Below are positions 33,201 to 42,947 of a DNA stretch of 64,000 bases, one piece after another. The notes beneath the pieces are model-generated. The model did no database searches. It was given only the letters and a program-made list of their open reading frames with translations, and was not told the DNA's origin. The stretch spans positions 111,745 through 175,744 of the forward strand of contig JBNGIQ010009451.1 of NCBI GenBank assembly GCA_049999765.1. The letters are read 5' to 3'. The first letter of the stretch is position 1. The number at the start of each line of letters is the position of its first letter. Origin of the DNA: Phaeoceros laevis. Its lineage: Eukaryota; Anthocerotophyta; Anthocerotopsida; Notothyladales. The translations under genes and the position numbers were made by a program.

Positions 33201-35132
33201 ATCACGCATGGGCAACCCATCAAATATTCTCTGGGCAATTTCAAAGCTCCCGCACTTTCCGTACATATCAAGGAGGGCATTGCCAACAAAGACGTCTGAG
33301 TCATAACCCTTACTGCGAGCATCAACATGGATTCCTGCCCCCTTTGCAAGATAATTCAATTTGGCTGATTGCCCACTGTCATTGACATCTTCTTCCATAT
33401 CAGCGAGCATGCCACAAGACTGCAGTGCACTCACAAAGGTCCAAGCATCTGAACTCACTTGTTTTTCCTGCATCTGCTCATACAGCTGCAAAGCCTTCTC
33501 ACCATGGCCCAACTCCACATATGCCGCAAGCATCGAATTCCATGACACCACATCCCGAGTGGACAATCCATCGAACACATTGCGTGCATCCACAATTTTC
33601 CCACACTTCCCATACATGCGTAGCAGACTGTTGCCAACAAAGACATCTGACGAACAGCCCCTCGCACAAACATCAGTATGTATTGCCTTCCCCTTCTCAA
33701 GGGACTTCACTTTCGTGCACTGCCCATCCAGGATGACACCTTCTTCCTTGTCTGCCAGCATCCCACATGACTGCAGAGCGCTCACAAAGGTCCAAGCATC
33801 TGGCCTCACACCATCATGTAGCATTTGTTCATACAGTTGCAAAGCCTGGTCGGCCTGGCCCTGCTCAACGTATGCTGCAAGCATGGCGTTCCATGACACC
33901 ACATCAGGATGCAATATACCATCAAATGCAGTCTGAGCATCCTCAATGCTCCCACACTTCCCATACATACTGATGAGGATGCTACCAACAAAGACATCTG
34001 AATGGTATCCCTTCTTGCGGGCGTCAGCATGTAATGCCTGTCCCTTTTCAAGAGAGATAACTTTGGTGGATCGCCCCCCTTTGAGAACCGCCTTTTCTTT
34101 TTCTGCAAGCATACGGCATGCTTGGAGGACACTCACAAAGGTTCGGTCATTTGGACTTACACCTTCCGCTTGCATCTGTTCATACAATTTAATAGCTTTC
34201 TCTGCTTGGCCATGCTCAACATATGCCGTAAGCATTGAAGTCCATGACACAACGTCCCGCTTGGACAATCCACTGAACACATTCTGTGCGTCTTCAATGC
34301 ACCGACATTTCCTGTACATGTCGACCATACAGGTACCTACAAACAAGTCAGTTTCATACCCATATCTTACAACATCTGCCTGAATCCGCCTGGCCTCTTC
34401 CAAGTCAGCTATGCTGCCACAGGCTCTGAGAAGGCTAACAAACGTATATGCGTTTGGTGGCACATCTTCTTTCAGCATGTCCTGGTACATTTTCAGCGCT
34501 TCCCTACCTCGTCCAGCAGTGGCATACCCAGAAATTACAGATGTCCAGCAAAAAACGTTACGATGGGGTAACCTGTAGAACACCTGAAGAGCCTCTTCAA
34601 GACCACCGCATTTTATCAACGTGTTCACTATGTCTTCGCCAAGAAATTTGGCGGACTCCAGACCATGTTGGGTCAGATGAGCATGCACTCGCTGAGCATG
34701 GAAAAGAGATTTTCTTTTGGTACAAGCCTTCAAGAGAGACCTATACATGTTCACTGAAGGAACAGTGCCCTGCTGGTCCATGCTGGACACAATATCCAGT
34801 GCCTTATCCAACTGTCCCTGGTCGCACATACTCCGAAGTTCATCACCCAAGCTACAAGACTGGACGGGTGAAGGCACTCGCACTGCCCTCAAGTCAAATC
34901 GAGACGGGGCACCCAGCGTGGAAAGCTGACAATTCACCCGCATGGGCTTGTGCTGCTTGCTGCACCAGGGCTGTTCCCCTAACCTCTTGTGCCCAAAATC
35001 TAGGTGCCAGACGCATCTGTGCAAACAACCTGTCAGGAAGACTGCATCCCAAGCAACAGACTCTGCAAGGCATCCACATAGTGTTGAAGTTGTGGATGTG
35101 AGCATCCCTGTGCCAGCCTGTCGCCCCACCAT
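30243..35132 (-). CDS. PPR-5: giant PPR protein (1,629 aa) with expanded modules and degenerate DYW domain
   Basis: Single exon from the ATG at 35132; about 40 PPR motifs, far longer than most PPR proteins. Residues ~43-74 are a partial PDF-like block (HLDFGHK, HKPMRVNCQL). Eight successive modules between about 31590 and 34110 carry ~14 extra residues inside one repeat, of the form MLADKEE...G...TKVxSLxKGKAxH, where the other PPR genes have only ASVGVGALHEGKQLH; the first two and the last modules lack it. E+ reads KKPGQSWIEH. The C-terminus aligns with a DYW domain but has FGRPEKL where H-S-E-K-L is expected, CESFN where the zinc-binding CxDCH should be, and an ending VFKDDESV, so deaminase activity is not expected. 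Divergent from the other six genes. Confidence 0.9.
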   Translation of the reverse strand: MVGRQAGTGMLTSTTSTLCGCLAESVAWDAVFLTGCLHRCVWHLDFGHKRLGEQPWCSKQHKPMRVNCQLSTLGAPSRFDLRAVRVPSPVQSCSLGDELRSMCDQGQLDKALDIVSSMDQQGTVPSVNMYRSLLKACTKRKSLFHAQRVHAHLTQHGLESAKFLGEDIVNTLIKCGGLEEALQVFYRLPHRNVFCWTSVISGYATAGRGREALKMYQDMLKEDVPPNAYTFVSLLRACGSIADLEEARRIQADVVRYGYETDLFVGTCMVDMYRKCRCIEDAQNVFSGLSKRDVVSWTSMLTAYVEHGQAEKAIKLYEQMQAEGVSPNDRTFVSVLQACRMLAEKEKAVLKGGRSTKVISLEKGQALHADARKKGYHSDVFVGSILISMYGKCGSIEDAQTAFDGILHPDVVSWNAMLAAYVEQGQADQALQLYEQMLHDGVRPDAWTFVSALQSCGMLADKEEGVILDGQCTKVKSLEKGKAIHTDVCARGCSSDVFVGNSLLRMYGKCGKIVDARNVFDGLSTRDVVSWNSMLAAYVELGHGEKALQLYEQMQEKQVSSDAWTFVSALQSCGMLADMEEDVNDSGQSAKLNYLAKGAGIHVDARSKGYDSDVFVGNALLDMYGKCGSFEIAQRIFDGLPMRDVVSWNLMLAMHLEQGQPDVALKLYEQMEAQGVSPDSRSFVSAVQACSMLADQEEPVMVDRQHVKLMALKIGKVINANVCRSGYKLDAYVGCSLISMYRKCGSTADAQDVFDAFPQRNVVSWNLMLAAYVEQRQAEKTLQLYQRMQDEGMSPDNRTFVSALQACGLVAEKEADNTRGNGCTRSKSLKLGEAIHADALSKGYGTDVYVGNTLVSMYGKFRNIISAQTVFDGLAQRDVVTWNALLMAYVEHSQAEKALQLYEQMRSEGISPNSRVFVSTLQACCILTEKEERVLLDKKLTRVTSLGTGKVLHADIHRAGLDSDVFVGNTLVSMYGKCGSTSDAWEVFGRFLVQDVVSWNAMLAAYVEQGEAEKALQLYEEMREKGVSPDNRTLVSTAQACGMLANEEKDTLANGWPTKIRSLIMGAAIHADAWRKGYTSNVFVGNTLVSMYGKCGSIVHAQNVFDGLPERDVVSWNAILAAYVEQHEAEKVLHLYEQMLDESVTPDNRTFVSTIQACSMLADKEEMVMVNGQSTKVQSLGKGKALHFSASNAGYDADVFVGNTLISMYGKCGSMADANMVFDGLLERDVVSSNSMLVAYVEQGQPEKALQLYRQMQQEGVGQDEVTLVCIMQACSNAGSLGILRQLHHTLVSGGHDLSPLLGNTLISAFGRCASKVDAQTIFDELSETDVVSWNALISAYAREGDCTASMQCYEKMQLMGTKPDKVTFLSLLSACSHAGLLDEGAEYFQSMARDHGITPEIEHYVCMADLFGRAGCFQSIKELVSTMPMQPNMEMMMCLLGAYQKHGEVELAEEVFRSAVQLDPQYAASYVLMSNIYTDAGLVDRANELAKLREKQVVWKKPGQSWIEHGLELHTFVSRDRGHPQHSQLYELLRNATSVLKAGHAPRTHCHILRAVRESVENWSLFGRPEKLVHLEKVAGEPLPMVENVAYLCESFNAPTEQLASQLDRDLTITNGNRICVFKDDESV

Positions 35133-36708
35133 CCTGAACAAATTGCAAAGCAATGACTCCGCAGCTGCTCCTGTTTCTCCTCATGCTTGGCTACGAGCTG
35201 CAAATGCTCACATTGCCCAGCTGCTTGCCAGTAGACGACCAAGCACCTGGACAGATCGACTCCAAAAGCACCACTTACGAGCTGGAATACCAGCCGAGCA
35301 CATTCACACACTGGTTTGCCAACCATGCTCTTCCACGTCTGAGGACAGGGTAATGCCCGCAACCAAACTACATGCGCTGTCACGAATCTTCTTCATGGAA
35401 AGCGACCCCCCCCTTCCACCCCCTGTATTCCCGAATGACTGCCACCGGTGGCACTAAATTAGGAGACTCGTTTGAAACTTCCAGTTTACAGCCCACCGAG
35501 GCATAAAGGATTATCCCGATCTCATAGCTGCTTGAGCGGATTGCAAACAGCCATATTTCCGATTACATCCACCTCATGAACTGGCAGATAGGCTACTTCC
35601 AAGTTCCAATGCTTAGCAGTAATGCACCATATCTACTGTTCATTTGATGGGAGTGCGTTCCCGACAACAGTGGCGGTGTGGAACGTCATTGAGACGGGAT
35701 GAAGAAGGTGCTGCGCAGCAACAGCTGCCACAAGAGGAAGGTCCTCCGGCAATTGTATATCTACTTTGGAACTTCTCATTGCCTCCAAGATCTGGAGGGA
35801 AGTTTCTGCAGATTTGTAGTCTAATCTATAATGGCGCTTCTTATCAGGCTATCTTTGCAGGCCTCTTGACTCTCTTGGATTGAGATGAAAGTCCAAGCGG
35901 TCCACTGAGCATCAGCATCTAGGCCTAGGTGACGCTGTGACCACTAATAAATATGATGAGATATCCACCATTGGAAAGTCATAAGTTGTCGTTTCGCAAC
36001 TTTGGCTCATCACCTTTCTCGCCACTTGAGTTCTTTTTTATTCACTTTTAGGCGCGTATCTCTTCTCTGTGGGCATCTACCTAGCGTTAGGGCGGGGCTA
36101 TGACAACTCTCTTCGAAAACAGCGCCTGCTCGCTGGGCTCCTACTGTGCTAAGTGAGGGGGCGTAGCATCCTATTAGCCTATCTTCACTTGGCTTGCTTG
36201 TCAAAATTGCCCCTTCAAGGACTTCATTGCTTTCTGGTCTGTGCAAGGCGTTTACAACTTTACACATGCACAGCTCATAGATGTGCACATGATATTTCCA
36301 TGATGGGTTACTAAAATGTTGATTACGAGATTTGGTTAGGAAGGACTATGAGGCTTGCCAAGTCCCAAATGGGACGGCAGATCCTTGCAGGGTTAAGAAG
36401 CGCTTATTAGGCTGATGGGGCAACGAGGAAGGCTGCAAGAGACGGGAGATGCAAGAGCCGGGAGCCGGGGCTGACATAGCCGGGAGCCGGGGCTGCACCT
36501 GTGGCAGCCTGATGAGCCGGGGGGCTCAGGCTGCATTGCGCAGGAGGGTGGCCAGGGCCGAGGTCGGCTGCGGAGGAAAGGAGCTGCTTGTGGTTGCGCA
36601 ATGATGGCAGGGGAGGCGCAGGGATGGCGGCGACTTGGCTGGAGCGTTGGCTGACCCGGAGAGTGGGGCTGGCCAGCTCCAGGTTTTTCGAGTTGTAGCA
36701 ACTGCACA
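35133..36708. other. Intergenic between the divergent PPR-5 and HIRA genes
   Basis: Probably contains both promoters. No gene recognised. 36400-36640 is GC-rich with a 22-bp tandem pair at 36456-36499 (AGCCGGGAGCCGGGGCTG). This G-rich stretch lies 200-300 bp upstream of the HIRA ATG. Confidence 0.45.
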
Positions 36709-39495
36709 ATGTACCTCGAAAAGCCTAGCTGGATAAGACATGCGGGGCTTCAAATTTTTTCTTTGGATGTCCAGCCAACAGGTCACCGTGTTGCCACTGC
36801 AGGTGGAGATCACAAGGTTAGGATATGGAACATGAAAAAGCTGGTAAGCGTCAATCCGGTCTTGGATGATCAACCCAAATTGCTTGCCACTTTGCACGAC
36901 CATTTCGGGTCTGTAAACTGTGTTCGTTGGGCTAAATCTGGTCGGTACCTGGCCTCCGGCTCGGATGATCATAATGTGATTATCCACGAAAAGAGAGCTG
37001 GTACTGTGACAGCAGAGTTTGGCAGTGGGGAGCCACCAGATGTCGAGAATTGGAAAGTTGTTATGACATTTCGAGGCCATACCTCTGATGTGGTGGACCT
37101 GAAATGGTCCCCGGATGACTCTATGTTGGCCAGCTGCAGCTTGGATAATACTGTCAGAGTATGGGATACTAGCAATGGGGCTCCAGTCGCAATTTTGAAA
37201 GACCATCACAGTTTGGTGAAGGGAGTTACATGGGATCCTATTGGATCTTTCTTGGCAAGCCAGTCAGATGACAGGGGGGTCATAATTTGGCACACAAGCA
37301 GTTGGACTTTGGCTCACAGGGCTGAAGGCTCTTGGGAGAAGTCAGTAGGATCCACCTTTTTCATGAGGCTTGACTGGTCCCCTTGTGGTCACTATCTCAC
37401 CACCACAAATGGTTTCCAAAAGCCTAGCCACACGGCTCCAGTTCTGAAAAGGGCAGAATGGGGCTCAGCTTTTCATTTTGTGGGCCACAATGCACCTGTT
37501 ATTGCTGTGCGGTTCAATCATGTGATGTTCAAAAAGATTCCTCTTGGCAATGGGACAGAGGTGAGCGCAGCTGACACTGTGACTAAGAAGGAGTCTGTCA
37601 AGGACAAGCCCTACAATGTGGTAGCAATGGGAAGTCAAGATAGCAGTATTTCGGTGTGGACAACAGCACACCCTCGGCCTGTCTGTGTTGGAAAGCATTT
37701 CTTTGCTCAAAGTGTGGTGGATCTTTCTTGGAGCTTGGATGGGTACAGCCTGCTGTGCTGCTCCTTGGATGGAACGGTTTCTGTTTTTGAATTTAATGTA
37801 CATGAGCTAGGACACAGGTTAGACAACGAAGAGATGGATGAAATCAAGAAGAAGGTGTATGGTGATGTCCGTGTCAAGCAATTGGCACTTGCAGAGACCC
37901 CGGGGCAGCTGATTTTGGAAGCGAAGAACGTTTCAGCTTCTGTGCCTGCCCATGCCATGGCAACCCAGTCATTAGAGGGAGCAAATGGGCATGTGTCGGC
38001 ACCCAATGGACTGCTTCCAAACGGTACAGATGTGACAACTGGTGATCAAGAGAGAGAGTCAACGGTGACGCCTGTGCCTGCTAAAGTTGTGCAAGCCCCC
38101 TCTGTCATCAAGCAGACAGAGTACAGGCGTCCTGATGGTCGGAAAAGGATAATCCCCGAGGCTGTGGGCATGCCCTCTGGGGTGGAAATTGCTGACAGTT
38201 TTTGCAGGCCGGAGCTTCAGAACAAAATCAGCAGGTTAGGAACAGGTGATGTAGGGATCACAAGAAAGGCCTTTTTGGATTCCATGAACGGGAATCTGCC
38301 TGTTGGGGCTTTTGATGGTGTCACGACTAAGACAAGTTTCTCCAATGGTGTGAGACTGGAACCCAAGCAACCAGCAGCATGGGATGCTCCAGGTTTCGGC
38401 AGCCTACCAGAGGGGTTGATCTCACTTCCGGGAGATCAGAACCCTCTTCGTGTGTTATCTTTTGTAGGACCAGCAGGCTTTGGGGGTTCCGGCGAGGCAG
38501 CATGTTTGGAGGCAAAGCCTATAAGAGTGACAAAGTTTGGGAGTGCAGATGGACTCGGGTTTGATACATTTCAGACAGATGTCATCTGCTCACAAGGAGG
38601 GGAGGTGCGATGGCGCGACCGGCTCATGGGCAGGCCAACTGCAATCGCTGGAAATTCAGTGTTCTGGGCTGTGGCACTGGATGGTGGGCTTTTGCAGATC
38701 TACACTCAGGCAGGGAGGAGAGCATTGCCCAGTCTCATGGTTGGTTCACCTGCTGCGTTCATGGACTGTGGAGAGGGGTGGAAGCTGCTGTTGCTGACAT
38801 GCCAGGGGTCTGTCCACCTCTGGGATGTGAAAGAGGCCACATGCATTCTACATGAATCTCTGGCACCTCTCTTCAACTCCTACTTCGGCAGTTCCGAGAA
38901 GAAGGAAGTCGAGTCTCTGAGAGTAGTATCAGCAAGGCTATCTCGGGCTGGAGTGCCGGTGGTTGTGCTTGCTAATCGTCATACGTTCATGTACCATGTA
39001 GGGATGAAGTGTTGGTGGCGCATTGCTGATGATACCTTTCCGGGTTCCGATTACATCAGCAAGGGGCGTGGGAAAGACGGGGAGCTTGCAGCCATTCACG
39101 CACAAGACGAGAAGTCGTTGTGGAAGAAGTTTGCATGGAGTGCTGCTGCGGGGAATGAACAGTTTGTCACCCGAGCTAACCTGGAAGTTCAAATGAGTGC
39201 AGCACTGGCTCTGAAATCTGGGGACGAGTATTGCCACTGTCTTCTAGCGTATGTACGGTGCCTTACAAGGGATTCAGATGAAGGGCGGCTGCGAGAACTG
39301 TGTGAAGAATTCTTAGGGCCGATTGCCTCACCGGATTCGATGCTGCAGTGGGACTCGGAAATAGTAGGCTTCAAGAAACGGGACTTACTACGCGATCAGA
39401 TATTACCAGCTATGGCTACTAACAGGTCTGTCCAGAGGTTAACTCAAGAGATGAGCGACCTCTTGTCCGAACTGCAGGATCGGGTGCAGAGCTAG
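36709..39495 (+). CDS. HIRA: HIRA histone chaperone subunit, full length and intronless
   Basis: One open frame of 928 aa with the usual HIRA start (MYLEKPSWIRHAGLQIFSLD). HIRA is a nuclear scaffold of the complex that deposits histone H3.3 independently of replication. Residues 1-~370 form WD40 repeats (GGDHKVRIWNMKKL, SGSDDHNVIIHE, ASCSLDNTVRVWD, SQSDDRGVIIWH, CCSLDGTVSVFEF). The B-domain, which binds ASF1, is recognisable at ~466-485 (KQTEYRRPDGRKRI). The C-terminal Hira domain occupies roughly 600-860 and includes LLTCQGSVHLWDVKEA. Plant HIRA genes normally have many introns, so a complete uninterrupted frame suggests a retrocopy that stayed open; no poly(A) tail or target-site duplication was seen, and AATAAA at 39812-39817 could be its polyadenylation signal. 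Length is slightly below the ~1,000 aa typical of plants. Confidence 0.93.
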   Translation: MYLEKPSWIRHAGLQIFSLDVQPTGHRVATAGGDHKVRIWNMKKLVSVNPVLDDQPKLLATLHDHFGSVNCVRWAKSGRYLASGSDDHNVIIHEKRAGTVTAEFGSGEPPDVENWKVVMTFRGHTSDVVDLKWSPDDSMLASCSLDNTVRVWDTSNGAPVAILKDHHSLVKGVTWDPIGSFLASQSDDRGVIIWHTSSWTLAHRAEGSWEKSVGSTFFMRLDWSPCGHYLTTTNGFQKPSHTAPVLKRAEWGSAFHFVGHNAPVIAVRFNHVMFKKIPLGNGTEVSAADTVTKKESVKDKPYNVVAMGSQDSSISVWTTAHPRPVCVGKHFFAQSVVDLSWSLDGYSLLCCSLDGTVSVFEFNVHELGHRLDNEEMDEIKKKVYGDVRVKQLALAETPGQLILEAKNVSASVPAHAMATQSLEGANGHVSAPNGLLPNGTDVTTGDQERESTVTPVPAKVVQAPSVIKQTEYRRPDGRKRIIPEAVGMPSGVEIADSFCRPELQNKISRLGTGDVGITRKAFLDSMNGNLPVGAFDGVTTKTSFSNGVRLEPKQPAAWDAPGFGSLPEGLISLPGDQNPLRVLSFVGPAGFGGSGEAACLEAKPIRVTKFGSADGLGFDTFQTDVICSQGGEVRWRDRLMGRPTAIAGNSVFWAVALDGGLLQIYTQAGRRALPSLMVGSPAAFMDCGEGWKLLLLTCQGSVHLWDVKEATCILHESLAPLFNSYFGSSEKKEVESLRVVSARLSRAGVPVVVLANRHTFMYHVGMKCWWRIADDTFPGSDYISKGRGKDGELAAIHAQDEKSLWKKFAWSAAAGNEQFVTRANLEVQMSAALALKSGDEYCHCLLAYVRCLTRDSDEGRLRELCEEFLGPIASPDSMLQWDSEIVGFKKRDLLRDQILPAMATNRSVQRLTQEMSDLLSELQDRVQS

Positions 39496-40064
39496 GACCT
39501 TTCACTCCCGAGTGGATTGTGTACATTGGTTAGGATTCTGTTGCATCAATTTTGTGAAGAGCTGTGCTACTTCTGTTGGTAACCTGGATTGCAAGGAATT
39601 CCTTGCTACAACAGGGTTTTGGCACATTTGCTGAGTGACGCTCATGAGTTCGAAATTTTGATCGATGGTGACGAGGTCAGGCCTGCTGTCTGCAGGCCTA
39701 AAACAGCCACTGCACTTGCAGGGTGGTGAGAAACGTGTCCTCCACAGTCAGCCACTGCATTTGTAACTGCGAGCCCTAGACTCTATTCTACATCCCCAGT
39801 CCCCCAGCTGGAATAAATCCTTTCTTCCAACAAGGCAATTGCAGCAAACTGGGTTCGACTGGAGTGGTCATGAGAATTGTGTTTGCAAGTTGCAACTACA
39901 GATTGCCAAATCGGCTACAAGAAAAGCTTTGTCTTTGTCTCTTTGTCTTAGGTTTCTACATTCGAAATATATACATTTCTTCTCATGAAGTTATGAACCA
40001 TGGTTTTCAAACTTTTCATGATGCATTCTTTCTCTACACCTGTCCATTGCCAGTAGTAAGTGTA
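39496..40064. other. HIRA 3' flank
   Basis: Contains AATAAA at 39812-39817. No gene seen. Confidence 0.5.
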
Positions 40065-41411
40065 CTAGTAGTGTGTTTCTTCATCACTTACTAGGTCGGG
40101 CCCTGAATCGGAGCTTGCAGCAGCGACAGTTCCGGGGCGTCGGACAATGTCCATGAAGGATGTTAATCCTGGGGAATACAGAAGTTGCGCCAGGAAGAAC
40201 AATGTGCTCAACCAGCCAGAGAGAATACCAGCCATGGCGATTGCCCAACTGGCGATGGGCTGCTTCTTGGGGCCATTGCACACAAAGGGGTCAACCACAG
40301 CAGCAGCAACCCGCACTTTGTGCCACTCGGGATATCGATCATCCACTGGCACCGGACGAGCTGGTACGCTGGGCTAATCATCCAGCCGGTTGTAGTTGCC
40401 TGTGAGTTTGCACAGCCGCCCTGCTGTGCACTTGGTCTCCAACAGCGCGGTCACATTGTTCACCGTGAGGCGCAATACGTTCTTGTAGGTGTTTTTGCAC
40501 ACGCTCCGCCTGGCTGTGGAGTCGTGGTCGTTCGCCACCACCTGCTCGTACAGGGACTGGTCTATGGTGCCTGTGGTGGACATGTTGTACTTGACGAGCC
40601 TGCCTGGTACCATGGCACAGTTGGCTTGTGGCTGGCAGGTGGTATCACTCTGCTCAGGTGTCAAAGGAGGCGGATTAGTCCCGATGATTCTACCAGTTCT
40701 ATTAGTAGTGTGCTCTATCCATTTCAAGCAAGAGCTGTGGTTGGACAGGTTGTAGAAGTCACCCAAGACCATGGCGCAGGGCATTTTGATGCTTGCAAAG
40801 CCAACATCGGCAGCCCCCTTGTAGGCCCAGCACACGTCCGAGGCATTGCAGACTGGAGTCCAGGTTAGGGTATCCGCATCTGCGTCCTTGCATTCCGAGG
40901 ATACTCGAGGGTAAGCATCGATGAGGCGGAGCCATGCTGCAGAACCGGACTCCACTTCCATGTAGCCCATGGTGAGCGGCACCTTGTCCTCCACCTTGCT
41001 GCTGTTGAGTTGCATCGAACTGGAAGCCAGCATCACCTTGTTTCCTACTAGTATTAGCTTGTTGTCCTCATAAAACACGGTGAGTTCAGGAGTGGACTGG
41101 ATGGCATGGAGTGTCTGCTGGACTCGTGCCGACATGGTTGGGTAAGTTGGGTAGATGTTCAGTTGCACAGTAACTGCTTGACCACTGTGCGCAGCTGGTT
41201 TGCAGCTCAGCCAAGTTGGGATGTCAATCCGGGAGGAGTTAGTACTGTTCTCGTCGGAGTGGCATCTTCCATACACAGTCCTTGCAAAGTGGGGTACAAG
41301 CACCTTCTCCACGAAAGAATCGGGACCACATAAGGTGGCATTGCGGCAAATGGCTTTTTTGCCACTTGGCCTGATTTTCCTGCCCCCAATCTCAGTGTAA
41401 CTTGTCTGCAT
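40065..41411 (-). CDS. Cysteine-rich, glycosylated single-pass membrane protein of unknown family (in-frame TAG)
   Basis: A 345-codon frame (41411-40374) ends in TAG at 40374-40376; the same frame stays open for another ~102 codons to 40065. The first part has many cysteines and N-glycosylation sequons (NATL, NSTN, NASD, NLSN, NRTG, NMST, NVTA), typical of an extracellular domain. The second part has a hydrophobic span (ASWAIAMAGILSGWLSTLFF) followed by a short acidic tail ending SDEETHY, so a type I membrane protein is likely. The TAG falls between the two, implying a nonsense mutation, a sequence error, or unseen splicing. No signal peptide is present at the first Met, and an AATGCAG acceptor-like site there suggests upstream exons. 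I considered the gamete fusogen HAP2 but saw none of its signatures. Function unknown. Confidence 0.6.
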
Positions 41412-42947
41412 TCGTTTAATATTTCTCGCAGGTGGCAGGGTTTTGTGATGAAGACACTGGACCTAATATGCTAAAGTGCTCCTAGCAATTGATGTGGCAT
41501 TCATGAATGCTGAGAAGGGAGAAGATGTTACATATGGTGGATGGGCTGCAGACCAAGATAGAGTCCTTCAGTGGGGGGAGATCATTACATGCCGACAGTC
41601 TCAGGACGTACTTAAAACGATTTTTGATGGTGACAGATTCATTTGTTGCCCAGTGATTTTTACCCAATGCTGGAATTCATAAATCCTTCCTTCTCTGACA
41701 AGTTTCAGAGGTTTCCATTACAACGCAGAGAAATCCTAGGGCACTTGCCAATGGCTCCTCGCATTCTCCTTCTTCCCGCCATCTGTCTTTGACAAGGTCA
41801 ATTCACTCCTGTAGTCGTAGAACGAGGTTGTGTGTAGCGCAGACGGAGAGAGGTCAATTGACTCAATTCATGGTTGCAGTCGTAGAACGGGGTTCTCACC
41901 CTTGTATGTAGTTCAGGCTCCGGCGGAGCCGCGGAGACGACGGGAATGGTTCCAAGCTCGATGCCTTTGATTGTTTGATTTGGTGGTTACTTGCAGTGTG
42001 GAAAGCCCGATTTGGGCTTCCCGAAACTTAAGCTCTAGTACGATTTGGGCTTCCCGAAACTTAAGCTCTAGTAAGCAGTATTTTCAGTACTTTATTTTTT
42101 TTCCTCAGAGATGAAAAGCACTTGCGTTTTTTTCGCGATTAGAGTAATAAACGAAAACTACCACGTTGTATTAGTAAAATGCGGAGTTAGCGGGCACTAT
42201 GTGCTAGAGTTAGGTGGTTTGCATCCAAGAGTCCACTTGGCACCAGTCGAGGCAGCTTCCGCCAGCTCTGGTTTGCAATGTTGAGCAGCAAGCACCCCCA
42301 GTGGTCGCCAAGGGTGCAACTTTATGTGAGGGCCGACGGCTACGCTGGTCATTGAGCACTTGAGAGCGTGAAGGGCTGCGATGTCAGTACAACATGTTGT
42401 GCTGTTGTACACGTGATAAGAGCAAAACACGCCACAGCCAGGGGAGCTTGTATGGGGAGTGTCATGTCTGCCCATGTCTATGGTTGGAATGGTGAGCCCC
42501 CATTGGCCGGTGGTGTCATGCTAAGTGGCTCTGAGTTGGTCAGTGCCTCCTCCTGGCCTGAAACGTTGGACAGTGAGTCTTGAGGATACAGCTTGACTGA
42601 TGGCTTTGAGCCCGTTGCATCAAGATTTCGGCTCGCGGGCAATTCCACCATCGGGACCTGATGTCACTGTTGGTTGTGGAGTAGCAGACACAGTGTGGTA
42701 TCCAGAGACAAGCGACCTCCCGGTACAAGGAATGCCTCTCCGGAAGAGCCGCAGCATTGGTTTTGAGCATAGAGCGGCCTTCACAGAAGCAAACCCTCAT
42801 GAGATCAAAGGAGTGCTGGCAGGTGTCAAGCCCAGTTGCCCCTCCCTTGGCAGCAGCGGCAGCAAGGGCACAGGGGACTTCACATCTGCAGGCTGGAAAG
42901 AAGTGATGAAGTGTGAAGCAGCAAGCGCGTGAAGGTCCGCTCCAGCG
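41412..42947. other. Intergenic, 5' region of the membrane-protein gene and of PPR-6
   Basis: A perfect 33-bp tandem duplication lies at 42008-42073 (CGATTTGGGCTTCCCGAAAC). A cysteine-rich minus-strand frame at 42197-42475 could be an upstream exon of the membrane-protein gene, but no splice model could be fixed. A 110-codon plus-strand frame at 42600-42932 just before PPR-6 has no recognised motif. Confidence 0.4.

Noticed and set aside
40374-41411. Gamete fusogen HAP2/GCS1 for the cysteine-rich membrane protein
   Set aside because: Type I topology and cysteines fit loosely, but the conserved HAP2-GCS1 domain signature is absent.
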